44,527 nucleotides of DNA from Calothrix sp. PCC 7103 (GCF_000331305.1 NZ_KB217483.1:1112796-1157322), one strand, 5' to 3'. Shown: positions 33,412-42,893, counted from the first letter of the stretch. Notes: a model not told the origin generated them from the sequence alone. A program made the numbers and translations.

Positions 33412-36013
33412 ATGAATAAGAACTACTGTTTAGTTCAAAAGCTTCTGCTGTGTGCCTTTCTCTCGCTTGGTAGTACTTCAGTTCATGCACAACTTACACC
33501 TGATAATACTTTAGGGACGGAAGCTTCTAAACTTACTCCAAATGTACTAATAAATGGCGCCAGTGCTGATTTGATTAATGGTGGCGCCTTACGTGGTAGT
33601 AATCTATTTCATAGTTTTAGTGAATTCAATATTAAAGATGGACAAAGGGTTTATTTTGCCAATCCGTCTGGAGTAGTAAATATATTAACGCGCGTTACAG
33701 GTAGCAATGCGTCAAGTATTTTAGGGACGTTGGGTGTTGATGGTGCCGCAAACTTATTTTTGATTAATCCGAATGGTATTTTATTTGGTCAAAATGCGCG
33801 CCTTGATATAGGAGGTTCGTTTGTTGGGACAACAGCGAATGGTGTGCAGTTTGGTAATCAAGGTAACTTTAGTGCGACAAATGCGGAGGCGCCTGGTTTG
33901 TTGACTATTAATCCTTCGGCGTTATTTTTTAATCAGATTAATCCTAGTGCTGGAATTCAAAATAATTCGGTGGCGCCTGCTGGTGTAGACCCAGCAGGTT
34001 TTGACGCATTTGGTTTGCGAGTCTTTGACGGTAAAAGCTTACTGCTAGTGGGTGGAGATGTGAGTATGGATGGGGGACAATTAAATGCTCTTGGCGGAAG
34101 AGTTCAGCTAGGAGGTGTTTCGGCGCCTGGAAATGTTTTTATTTTCTCTGACGGAAATAATTTGAGATTAGGATTCCCTGAAAATGTAACTCCTGCTTCG
34201 GTATCCTTGATAAATCAAGCTGGGGTATATGTAGAAGCTTCGGGTGGCGGTAATATTGCAGTTCATGCTCGAAATATAAAAATGGACGGAGGAAGTCTCT
34301 TAAGTGCTGGTATTGGGGAAAGTTTGGGGTCACCTGATACTAGTGCAGGAGATATTACTTTGACCGCAACAGAAGAAATAGTTATAAATGATAGGAGCGG
34401 AATTCGCAATTTAGTGCGTAAGGATTCACAAGGCAATGGAGGCAATATTGGCATTAATGCAGGTTCCTTAAAATTACAAGATGCAAGCTTATTCGAGTTA
34501 CAAGATGGTGCCCAAGTTTTTACTTCAACCTCTGGAAAAGGGAACGCAGGAAATGTGACGATAACTACAAAAAATACCATTTCACTTACAGGTAATGTTA
34601 ATATCTCCAGTGCGGTGGAAGCAGGGGCTGTTGGTAAGGGTGGTAATATCGATATGGGTGCTGCAAACGTAACACTACTCAATGGTGCCCAAATTGCAGC
34701 CTCAACTCGTGGACAGGGGAATGCGGGGAATGTGACGATAATTGCAGAAGATACTGTTTCCCTTGTTGCAAATCCTTCTTTAATCTTCACTACGGTAGAA
34801 GCAGGGGCTGTTGGTAATGGAGGCAATATTGATATTAATGCTGCAAACCTAATACTACAAGATGGCGCCCAACTAGCAACTGCTACCCGTCGTGCATCTG
34901 AGACTCAAGGAGCAGGACAGGGAGATGCAGGAAATATAAATGTAAAAGTTACAGATGTTGTTGATATTACTGGTATGAAAAATACATCTTCCACTGGAAT
35001 TTTCAGTTTAATGCAAACTGATACAAAAGGTAGTGGAGGTAATATCACGATTGATGCTGGCTCCCTCAAGTTACAAGATGTCGTTCAACTTTCTGCCTCA
35101 ACCGATGGGCAAGGAAATGCCGGAAATGTGACAATAACTGCAAAAGATACTGTTTTCCTCGTAGGTGAAGCTGACATCTTAAGTACAGTAGAAAAAAGTG
35201 GTGTGGGTAAGGGTGGTAATATCACGATTGATGCTGGCTCTCTCAAGTTACAAGATGGCGCTCGACTTTCTGCCTCAACCGATGGGCAAGGAAATGCCGG
35301 AAATGTAATAATAACTGCAAAAGATGCTATTTCGCTTGCAAGCAATGTTGATATTTTTAGCGCAGTGGAGACTGGGGCTATTGGTAAGGGTGGTAATATC
35401 GATATAAATGCTACAAACATAACACTACGTGATGGCGCTCAAATTGCAGCCTCAACTCGTGGACAGGGAAATGCAGGGAATGTAACGGTAGTTGCTAAAG
35501 ATACTGTTACAAGTGCAAATAGTTCTCTCATACTTAGCACAGTGGAAGCAGGGGCTGTTGGGAAGGGAGGCAATATTGATATTAATGCTGCAAACCTGAT
35601 ACTACGAAGTGGCGCCCAACTAGCAACTGCTACCCGTCGTGCATCTGAGACTCAAGGAGCAGGACAAGGAAATGCAGGAAATGTGAATGTAAAGGTTACA
35701 GGTCTTGTGGATATTGCTGGTTTGAAAAGTACATCTTCCACTGGGATTTTTAGTTTGATACAAACCGATACAAAAGGTAATGGAGGTAATATTACCATTG
35801 ATGCTGGCTCCCTCAAGTTACAAGATGGCGCTCGACTTTCTGCCTTAACTAGAGGACAAGGGAATGCCGGAAATGTGACAATAAGTGCAAAGTGCAATAG
35901 TTGAAGCACAAGGCCTCGTTAAGAATAAAGATGGGAGTTTAGAGCTTGTTCCATTGGCGCCAGTAACTACGCCAAACGCGCATATTGTAGCATTTGCATG
36001 TCCAACTAATTAA
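33412..36013 (+). pseudogene. TPS exoprotein gene truncated by a deletion frameshift (830 codons)
   Basis: The signal peptide, TPS domain (about 27-190; NLFHSFSEFNIK, LINPNGILFGQ) and a long beta-helix (units such as GKGGNIDINAANLILQDGA and GQGNAGNV) are intact for 830 codons, to a stop at 35904. The C-terminal region is missing: at about 35888 the sequence jumps to the last 40 codons of the family in another frame, IVEAQGLVKNKDGSLELVP, ending at 36013. The junction agtgcaaag is a sequence shared by the helix repeats and the C-terminal part. The first 185 residues are nearly identical to the gene at 5387. It could still be exported as a truncated protein lacking the conserved Cys-containing end. 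Confidence 0.87.
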
Positions 36014-36171
36014 ATATTGAAGTAATCATTGCAAAGAATGGCGCCCTTAAACTTACAACAAATTTAATTTCTTTAAATACGTATAAACAATCTTTACGCT
36101 TACAGAATACAATCGTACAATCGACAAATTTTTTTCATTCCTTAAGAAAAAATTGTATAAGTTTGTTCTAG

Positions 36172-36191
36172 CTGAAAATACTGATAAATAT
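36172..36191 (+). promoter_or_regulatory. Conserved upstream element of exported genes (copy 6)
   Basis: The variant core ctgaaaatactgataaatat, with TTGTATAAGTTTG at 36154-36166 and attccttaagaaaaaattg before it as at 5283, ends 46 bp before ATG 36238. Apart from it, 36014-36237 has only a GGCGCC at 36040. Confidence 0.6.
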
Positions 36192-36237
36192 AAAGTAACG
36201 TTTTAGTAACCGCCGTTAAAATAATCAAGTTATTAGC

Positions 36238-39200
36238 ATGATGATTAAAAATCAGGCTTTGTTTCACAAGCTTTTATTTTGTTTTGTAGTATTAATTAAC
36301 GCTCCTGTTCAAGCACAAATTATACCTGACAATACTTTGGGGACAGAAGCTTCCTTGCTTACTCCAATTGTCGAGCAACCAGGCACCTCTATAGACTTAA
36401 TTAACGGTGGCGCCCTACGTGGTAATAATCTTTTCCATAGTTTTAGTGAATTTAATATCAAAAATGGACAAGCAGTTTATTTTGCTAATCCCGTAGGAGT
36501 AATAAATATACTGACGCGCGTTACAGGTAAGAATGCGTCGAATATAAGAGGGACACTGGGTGTTGATGGTAACGCCAATCTATTTTTAATAAATCCCAAC
36601 GGTATTCTATTTGGTCGGAATGCTTCATTGAATGTGCAGGGTTCATTTATAGGGACGACTGCAAACGGTGTGCAATTTGGTAATCAAGGCAATTTTAGTG
36701 CTACTGAACCCTCGGCACCTGGATTGTTGACTATTAATCCTTCTGCATTGTTTTTTAATCAGATTAATCCAAATGCTGGGATTCAGAACAATTCAGTGGC
36801 GCCTGCAGGAAAAGACGCTACAGGTATGAATGCATTTGGGTTGCGCGTCAAAGATGGTAGTAGTTTATTGCTGATTGGTGGTAATGTCAGCATTTCGAGG
36901 GGGCGGGTTGTTGCAAATGGTGGACACATCGAATTAGGAGGATTGATAGAAGCAGGGAATATTAGTATTCAAACTAATGGAGATAAACTGAGTTTAAGCT
37001 TTCCTTCGGGGGTTCAACGGGGAGATGTTGTTCTTGCCAACAGGAGCGTGGTTGAAACTTTGGCTACAGATAGGGGTAGCATTGCAGTAAATGCTAGAAA
37101 TATTGATATTTCAGGAAGGAGTGTAATTTTTGCGGGAATAGACACAGGTTTGGGAACAATTGATAGTCAAGCAGGTGATATAACCCTGAACGCAACGGGA
37201 GAAGTTAATATTACTGACTCTGGGAGTGGAATTCGTAATTTAGTAAGAACAGATGCAAAAGGCAGTAGCGGAAACATTATTGTGAATGCAGACTCTTTCA
37301 ACTTAGGGGAAGATACTGCACTTTCTGCCTCAACTTTTGGTCAGGGGAACGCCGGAAATGTGACCTTAACTGTAAAGGATACGATTTCTTTGACTGGTGG
37401 TGATATCCTCAGCACAGTAGAGGAAGGGGGTGTGGGTAAAGGAGGCAACATTGAGATCAATGCAGCAAACTTATCTCTCAAAAACGGCGCCCAGCTACTA
37501 ACTATTGTTCGTAGCGCATCTAATAATCGATCCTCTGGTAAAGGTGATGCGGGTTCGGTGAATGTCAATGTTTCTGGAGTTGTTGATATCACTGGCTCTT
37601 CAGATACATCTCCTAGTGGGATTCGCAGTCGGATGCAAACAGGAACAGAAGGCAATGGTGGAAATATTACTGTGAATGCAGGCTCTTTCAACTTAGGGGA
37701 AGGTACTTCACTTATCGCCTCAACTTCTGGAAAAGGAAATGCGGGAAATGTCACCTTAACTGTAAAGGATACGATTTCTTTGACTGGTGGTGATATCCTC
37801 AGCACAGTAAATGCTTCTGGTGTGGGTAAAGGAGGCAATATTGAGATAAATGCAGCAAACCTCGAACTTAGTGATGGCGCCTCACTAATAACTAGTGTTC
37901 GTAGCGCATTCGATAATAAACCAGCAGGTAAAGGTGATGCGGGTTCGGTCAATATCAATGTTTCTGGACTTGTTAATATTACCAGCGGAAGAAATGGGTT
38001 TCGAGGTGGAATTATCAGCGAGGTGGAATCACAAGTTGAAGGTCATGGTGGAAATATTACCGTCAATGCTGGCTCTTTCAACTTAGGAGAAGATACTACA
38101 CTTAATACCTCAACTTCGGGTATTGGCAATGCTGGGAATGTGACTTTAACTGTAAAGGATACTATTTCTTTGATTGGTGGTGATATCCTCAGCACAGTCG
38201 AGTCAGGGGGTGTAGGTAAAGGAGGTAATATTGAGGTAAACGCAGCAAACCTCTCACTCCAAAACGGCGCCCAACTAATAACTAGTGTTCGTAGCATATC
38301 CAATACTAAACCACCAGGTAAAGGTGATGCGGGAAACGTTAATGTCAATGTTTCTGGACTCGTTGATATTACTGGGCAAAAAAATGGGTTTTTCAGTAAT
38401 ATCATCAGTGAGATTGAATCACAAGTAGAAGGACAGGGTGGAAATATTACTGTGAACGCAGGCTCTCTCAACTTAGGAGAAGGTACTGCACTTAATACCT
38501 CAACCCTTAGTATTGGCAATGCTGGAAATGTGACTTTAACTGCAAAGGATACTATTTCTTTAACTGGTGCTAATATCTTCAGTACACTACAAGCAGGAGG
38601 TGTAGGTAAAGGAGGCAATATCGAGATAAATGCAGCAAACCTCTCACTCCAAAACGGCGCCCAATTAGTAACTATTGTTCGTAGCGCACATGATAATAAA
38701 CCAGCAGGTAAGGGTAATGCGGGAAACGTTAATGTCAATGTTTCTGGACTTGTTGATATTACTGGCACCAGTGGAACATCCCCCAGTGGGATTAGCAGTC
38801 TAATGCAAACAGGAACAGAAGGCAATGGTGGAAATATTATTGTGAATGCAGGCTCTTTCAACTTAGGAGAAAACGCTGCACTTAATACCTCAACTTCGGG
38901 TATTGGCAATGCTGGAAATGTCATCTTAACTGTAAAGGATACTATTTCTTCGACTGGTGGTGATATCCTCAGCACAGTAGATGCACTCGGTGTGGGTAAA
39001 GGAGGCAATATTGAGATAAATGCAGCAAACCTCTCACTCAATAATGGTGCCCAAATAATAACTAGTGTTCGTAGTACATCCAATAATCAACCACCAGGTA
39101 AAGGTGATGCAGGGAACGTTAATGTCAATGTTTCTGAACTTATTGATATAAGGGGCGAAAGAAATGGGTTTTTCAGTGGAATTATCAGCGAGATTGAATC

Positions 39201-42126
39201 ACAAGTAGAAGGTCATGGTGGAGATATTACTGTGAACGCAGGCTCTCTCAACTTAGGAGAAGGTACTGCACTTAATACCTCAACCTTTAGTATTGGCAAT
39301 GCTGGAAATGTTACCTTAACTGCAAAGGATACGATTTCTTTGACTGGTGGTAAGGTCTACAGCACTCTACAAGCAGGAGGTGTGGGTAAAGGAGGCAATA
39401 TTGAGATAAATGCGGCAAACCTCGAACTTAGTAATGGCGGCTCACTAGTAACTAGTGTTCGTAGCGCATATGATAATAAACCAGCAGGTAAAGGTGATGC
39501 TGGGAACGTTAATGTCAATGTTTCTGGACTTGTTGATATTACTGGGCAAAGAAATGGGTTTGTTAGCGGAATTGTTAGTGAGGTGGAATCATTTGCAGAA
39601 GGACAGGGTGGAAATATTACCGTAAATGCAGGCTCTTTCAAATTGGGAGAAGGCACTGCATTTAATACTTCAACTTCTGGTTTTGGCAATGCTGGAAACG
39701 TTACCTTAACTGTAAAGGATACGATTTCTTTGACTGGTGCTAGTATCTACAGCACACTACAAGCAGGAGGTGTGGGTAAAGGAGGCAATATTGATATAAA
39801 AGGAGCAAACCTCTCACTCCAAAACGGCGCCCAACTAGTAACTATTGCTCGTAGCGCATATGATAATAAACCAGCAGGTAAAGGTGATGCTGGAAACGTT
39901 AATGTCAATGTTTCTGGACTCGTTGATATTACTAGTAGGACGGAAGCATCTCCCAGTTTAATTAGCAGTCTAATCCAAACAGGAACAGAAGGTAATGGTG
40001 GAAATATCACCGTTCTTGCAGGCTCTTTCAACTTAGGAGAAAATGCTGGACTTAATACCTCAACTTCGGGTATTGGCAATGCCGGAAATGTAACTTTAAC
40101 TGTAAAGGATACAATTTCTTTGACTGGTGGTAATATCCTCAGCACAGTAGATGCTTCTGGTGTGGGCAAAGGAGGCAATATTGAGGTAAATGCAGCAAAC
40201 CTCGAACTTAAAAACGGTGCCCAACTAATAACTAGTGTTCGTAGCACATCCAATCATCAACCACCCGGTAAAGGTAATGCAGGGAACGTTAATGTCAATG
40301 TTTCTGGACTCGTTGATATTACTGGGCAAAAAAATGGGTTTTTCAGTAATATCATCAGCGAGATTGAATCACAAGTAGAAGGACAGGGTGGAAATATTAC
40401 CGTTAATGCAGGCTCTTTCAAATTGGGAGAAGGTACTGCATTTAATACTTCAACTTCTGGTTTTGGCAATGCTGGAAATGTGACTTTAATTGTGAAGGAT
40501 ACGATTTCTTTAACTGGTGCTAGTATCTACAGTACATTACAAGCAGGAGGTGTGGGTAAAGGAGGCAATATTGATATAAAAGGAGCAAACCTCTCACTCC
40601 AAAACGGCGCCCAACTAGTAACTATTGCTCGTAGCGCATATGATAATAAACCAGCAGGTAAAGGTGATGCTGGAAACGTTAATGTCAATGTTTCTGGACT
40701 CGTTGATATTACTAGTAGGACGGAAACATCTCCCAGTTTAATTAGCAGTCTAGTCCAAACAGGAACAAAAGGCAATGCTGGAAATATCACCGTTCTTGCA
40801 GGCTCTTTCAACTTAGGAGAAAATGCTGGACTTAATACCTCAACTTCGGGTATTGGCAATGCTGGAAATGTGACTTTAACTGCAAAGGATACTATTTATT
40901 TGATTGGTGGTAATATCCTCAGCACAGTTGAGTCAGGGGGTGTAGGGAAAGGAGGCAATATTGAAATAAACGGAGCCAATTTATCTCTCAAAAACGGCGC
41001 CCAACTCATAACCAGTGTTCTTAGCGCATCCAATAATCAATCACCAGGTAAAGGTAATGCGGGAAATGTTAATGTCAATGTTTCTGGACTTGTCGATATC
41101 ACTGGCAAAACAGGAACGTCTCCCAGTTTAATTAGCAGTCAAGTGGAAACAGGAACAGAAGGCAATAGTGGGAATATTACCGTTCTTACAGGCTCTTTCA
41201 AATTAGGAGAAAACGCTGCACTTTCCGCCTCAACTTCTGGTCTGGGTTCGGCAGGCACAATTAAAGTTAATGTAGCTGATGTTTTCACTATCTTTAGTAA
41301 TAGTCCTAACTTTTCTACTGGCTTGTTTGTTAACTCTCAAAGTGCAACAGGTGCTGCTGGGGATATTATCGTTAATTCACCCCAAATTCATTTGGGCAAT
41401 CAAGCTAAACTCAGCGCCGAATCCGCATCAGGGAACGGTGGAAATATCAACCTCGACGGTAACTTACTTCTAATGCGTCGCGGTGGTCAAATTACCACTA
41501 ATGCAGGTACCAGACAAAAAGGTGGCGACGGTGGCAACATATATATAAATTCAAATTTTATTGTTGCCGTACCCCATGAAAACAGCGATATCACAGCTAA
41601 TGCTTACAGTGGTAAAGGTGGTAACGTTTTCATCCGTACACAAGGTATTTTAGGTATTGAACCGCGCGCAACAGAATCTCCACTAACTAGCGATATTACA
41701 GCATCTTCTGAACTTGGTGTACAAGGTCAAATTTCCATTACTGAACCTGACGTTCAACCTGCACAAGGATTAATTGAACTACCAGAAGAAGTTGTTGATG
41801 CAACTAAACGAGTTGCTCAAATTTGTCCAAGAGTTCCCGGCGCCAAACCACTCGGAGAATTCACAATCACAGGACGCGGCAGTTTACCACCCAGCCCCCT
41901 CGAACCATTACCTGGCGCCACTAACACCACCAAGTTAGCAACTTTAGATAGTAACAATACTAATGTATCAAACACATATCCTAACAAAGTGCAAAACGCA
42001 ATAGTTGAAGCACAAGGTTGGGTTAAAAATGTAGATGGCAGTATGGAACTTGTTGCGATGGCGTCAAATACTACACCCAACGCGCGTGTTGTTGCATCTG
42101 TATGTCCATCTCAAAACAGTGAATAG
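36238..42126 (+). CDS. Giant TPS exoprotein with ten 130-residue repeats, 1962 aa
   Basis: This is the largest intact TpsA-type protein in the window. It has a signal peptide (to about residue 26, PVQAQ), a TPS domain (about 27-195; NLFHSFSEFNIKN, LINPNGILFGR, LLTINPSALFFNQ) and a pre-repeat helix (about 230-341). Ten repeats of exactly 130 residues span about 342-1641. Each contains GNAGNVTLTVKDTISLTGG, STV/STLQAGGVGKGGNIEI, NGAQL, PAGKGDAGNVNVNVSGLVDI and one of two alternative linkers (NGFFS-type or TSPS-type). The C-terminal region (about 1660-1962) has ITEPDV, ELPEEV, CPRVPGAKPLGEF, GRGSLPPSP and a final Cys (ASVCPS). Two adjacent ATGs (36238, 36241) can start it. The repeats should extend a right-handed beta-helix, giving a long fibre. 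It needs an unlinked TpsB pore. Confidence 0.92.
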   Translation: MMIKNQALFHKLLFCFVVLINAPVQAQIIPDNTLGTEASLLTPIVEQPGTSIDLINGGALRGNNLFHSFSEFNIKNGQAVYFANPVGVINILTRVTGKNASNIRGTLGVDGNANLFLINPNGILFGRNASLNVQGSFIGTTANGVQFGNQGNFSATEPSAPGLLTINPSALFFNQINPNAGIQNNSVAPAGKDATGMNAFGLRVKDGSSLLLIGGNVSISRGRVVANGGHIELGGLIEAGNISIQTNGDKLSLSFPSGVQRGDVVLANRSVVETLATDRGSIAVNARNIDISGRSVIFAGIDTGLGTIDSQAGDITLNATGEVNITDSGSGIRNLVRTDAKGSSGNIIVNADSFNLGEDTALSASTFGQGNAGNVTLTVKDTISLTGGDILSTVEEGGVGKGGNIEINAANLSLKNGAQLLTIVRSASNNRSSGKGDAGSVNVNVSGVVDITGSSDTSPSGIRSRMQTGTEGNGGNITVNAGSFNLGEGTSLIASTSGKGNAGNVTLTVKDTISLTGGDILSTVNASGVGKGGNIEINAANLELSDGASLITSVRSAFDNKPAGKGDAGSVNINVSGLVNITSGRNGFRGGIISEVESQVEGHGGNITVNAGSFNLGEDTTLNTSTSGIGNAGNVTLTVKDTISLIGGDILSTVESGGVGKGGNIEVNAANLSLQNGAQLITSVRSISNTKPPGKGDAGNVNVNVSGLVDITGQKNGFFSNIISEIESQVEGQGGNITVNAGSLNLGEGTALNTSTLSIGNAGNVTLTAKDTISLTGANIFSTLQAGGVGKGGNIEINAANLSLQNGAQLVTIVRSAHDNKPAGKGNAGNVNVNVSGLVDITGTSGTSPSGISSLMQTGTEGNGGNIIVNAGSFNLGENAALNTSTSGIGNAGNVILTVKDTISSTGGDILSTVDALGVGKGGNIEINAANLSLNNGAQIITSVRSTSNNQPPGKGDAGNVNVNVSELIDIRGERNGFFSGIISEIESQVEGHGGDITVNAGSLNLGEGTALNTSTFSIGNAGNVTLTAKDTISLTGGKVYSTLQAGGVGKGGNIEINAANLELSNGGSLVTSVRSAYDNKPAGKGDAGNVNVNVSGLVDITGQRNGFVSGIVSEVESFAEGQGGNITVNAGSFKLGEGTAFNTSTSGFGNAGNVTLTVKDTISLTGASIYSTLQAGGVGKGGNIDIKGANLSLQNGAQLVTIARSAYDNKPAGKGDAGNVNVNVSGLVDITSRTEASPSLISSLIQTGTEGNGGNITVLAGSFNLGENAGLNTSTSGIGNAGNVTLTVKDTISLTGGNILSTVDASGVGKGGNIEVNAANLELKNGAQLITSVRSTSNHQPPGKGNAGNVNVNVSGLVDITGQKNGFFSNIISEIESQVEGQGGNITVNAGSFKLGEGTAFNTSTSGFGNAGNVTLIVKDTISLTGASIYSTLQAGGVGKGGNIDIKGANLSLQNGAQLVTIARSAYDNKPAGKGDAGNVNVNVSGLVDITSRTETSPSLISSLVQTGTKGNAGNITVLAGSFNLGENAGLNTSTSGIGNAGNVTLTAKDTIYLIGGNILSTVESGGVGKGGNIEINGANLSLKNGAQLITSVLSASNNQSPGKGNAGNVNVNVSGLVDITGKTGTSPSLISSQVETGTEGNSGNITVLTGSFKLGENAALSASTSGLGSAGTIKVNVADVFTIFSNSPNFSTGLFVNSQSATGAAGDIIVNSPQIHLGNQAKLSAESASGNGGNINLDGNLLLMRRGGQITTNAGTRQKGGDGGNIYINSNFIVAVPHENSDITANAYSGKGGNVFIRTQGILGIEPRATESPLTSDITASSELGVQGQISITEPDVQPAQGLIELPEEVVDATKRVAQICPRVPGAKPLGEFTITGRGSLPPSPLEPLPGATNTTKLATLDSNNTNVSNTYPNKVQNAIVEAQGWVKNVDGSMELVAMASNTTPNARVVASVCPSQNSE
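37261..41160 (+). repeat. Ten tandem 390-bp coding repeats with no length change
   Basis: Unit starts lie at 37261, 37651, 38041, 38431, 38821, 39211, 39601, 39991, 40381 and 40771, with the next partial unit at 41161. The phase never shifts. GGCGCC falls at the same place in units 1-4, 7, 9 and 10 (37486, 37876, 38266, 38656, 39826, 40606, 40996); units 5 and 8 have GGTGCC and unit 6 has GGCGGC. Units 7 and 9 are nearly identical, and unit 8 resembles unit 3 closely, so recent duplication of one or two units is likely. Confidence 0.93.
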
Positions 42127-42279
42127 GCATCTATTTAGGGTTTGCTGAAAAAGAGGGAAAAACAGGCGGCATCAGATTATCAGACCAAAGAAATATATCC
42201 AGATGCAAGAGAAGAAGGTAAAATTACTTAAAATCCTTGCATCTACGTGACTAGCAATCAGGGGCACTTATTGGTAATT

Positions 42280-42756
42280 ATGTACCGGAAACAGGAGCAG
42301 CCTCCAATTCTACCTGAAAACTTTCAACTTCCATTTGAGGGGAAGCTAAGAGAAGATAATCGTTGGGTAATCATGGCTTCTTTAATGCCTTGGGCAGAAT
42401 TTGAGGACGAGTATTCTTCTTCTTTCTCTGTAGAAATGGGGGCGCCAGCAAAGCCATTTCGGATGGCATTAGGGGCATTAATAATTAAAGAAAAATTAGG
42501 CATAAGTGATAGAGAAACAGTAGAGCAAATAAAGGAAAACCCTTATCTACAATACTTTATAGGAATGTCATCTTATAGTAATGAAGCACCATTTGATGCA
42601 TCGATGCTAGTTCATTTTAGAGAAAGAATTAGTGTAGAATTAGTCAGGAAAGTAAATCAAGAAACGGTGAGTCCAGTTGGCGGTGTCGGCTTCCGTCCCG
42701 CCAAACTGGCGAACCCGAAGGGTAAAGAAGATGTTAGACTCTGCATCTTCAATTGA
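42280..42756 (+). pseudogene. IS5/IS1182-type transposase, N-terminal fragment
   Basis: About 130 residues of a transposase N-terminal (DUF772-type) domain are present: MYRKQEQPPILPENFQLPFE, WAEFEDEYSSSFS, FRMALGALIIKEKLGISDRE, QYFIGMSS and FDASMLVHFRERI. It then runs into a small interspersed repeat at 42688, and the frame ends at 42756. The catalytic DDE part is missing. A possible left end, gggtttgctgaaaaag, is at about 42138. Downstream to 42850 there is only decayed sequence. It is a dead element. Confidence 0.82.
42688..42722. repeat. Small interspersed repeat inside the transposase remnant
   Basis: The tract ttccgtcccgccaaactggc, then gaacccgaaggg, is preceded by ccagttggcgg (42673), which can pair with ccgccaaactgg to form a hairpin. 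It is related to 28321-28358. Confidence 0.58.
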
Positions 42757-42893
42757 TACTGAAAAAAAACAGAACTATCAGAAAAAGAAATAAGTGAGCT
42801 AAAAAATCTTGGGAAATTAGTACTGGCACAATCTAAGGTATTTAGTATCTAATCAGAACATTGTTACTAAGCGTGTAACCTAGTCAAATAAAG

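Larger units (their letters stand above)
676..42446. repeat. Dispersed palindrome GGCGCC (HIP-like), about 99 copies
   Basis: The hexamer GGCGCC occurs about 99 times by eye, roughly once per 450 bp, against one or two expected from the low GC content. It lies in coding DNA (usually as Gly-Ala codons), in intergenic DNA and at the ends of hairpins. Examples are at 676, 1981, 5221, 5717, 9951, 14454, 22447, 30352, 36798 and 42441. The HIP1 octamer GCGATCGC was not seen. A second palindromic class, CGCGCG or GCGCGC, is also frequent (about 20 copies, for example in the TPS genes). Copies are sparse or absent at 12650-14450, 14560-16745, 25000-27790 and after 42446. Confidence 0.9.

Noticed and set aside
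37261-41160. The regular 390-bp repeat as a possible CRISPR or satellite array
   Set aside because: The repeats are entirely coding, in frame, contiguous and have no unique spacers.
36238-42126. Long open frames on the minus strand inside the TPS genes (for example 38043-39083, 37341-37958, 39747-40253)
   Set aside because: They are antisense shadows of the Gly/Asn/Val-rich repeats, giving Pro/Leu/Ser-rich low-complexity translations that repeat with the same 390-bp period, and they have no ribosome binding sites.
5387-42126. A TpsB/FhaC-type transporter partner for the TPS proteins
   Set aside because: No ORF in the window has POTRA or beta-barrel transporter character; the partner must be elsewhere.
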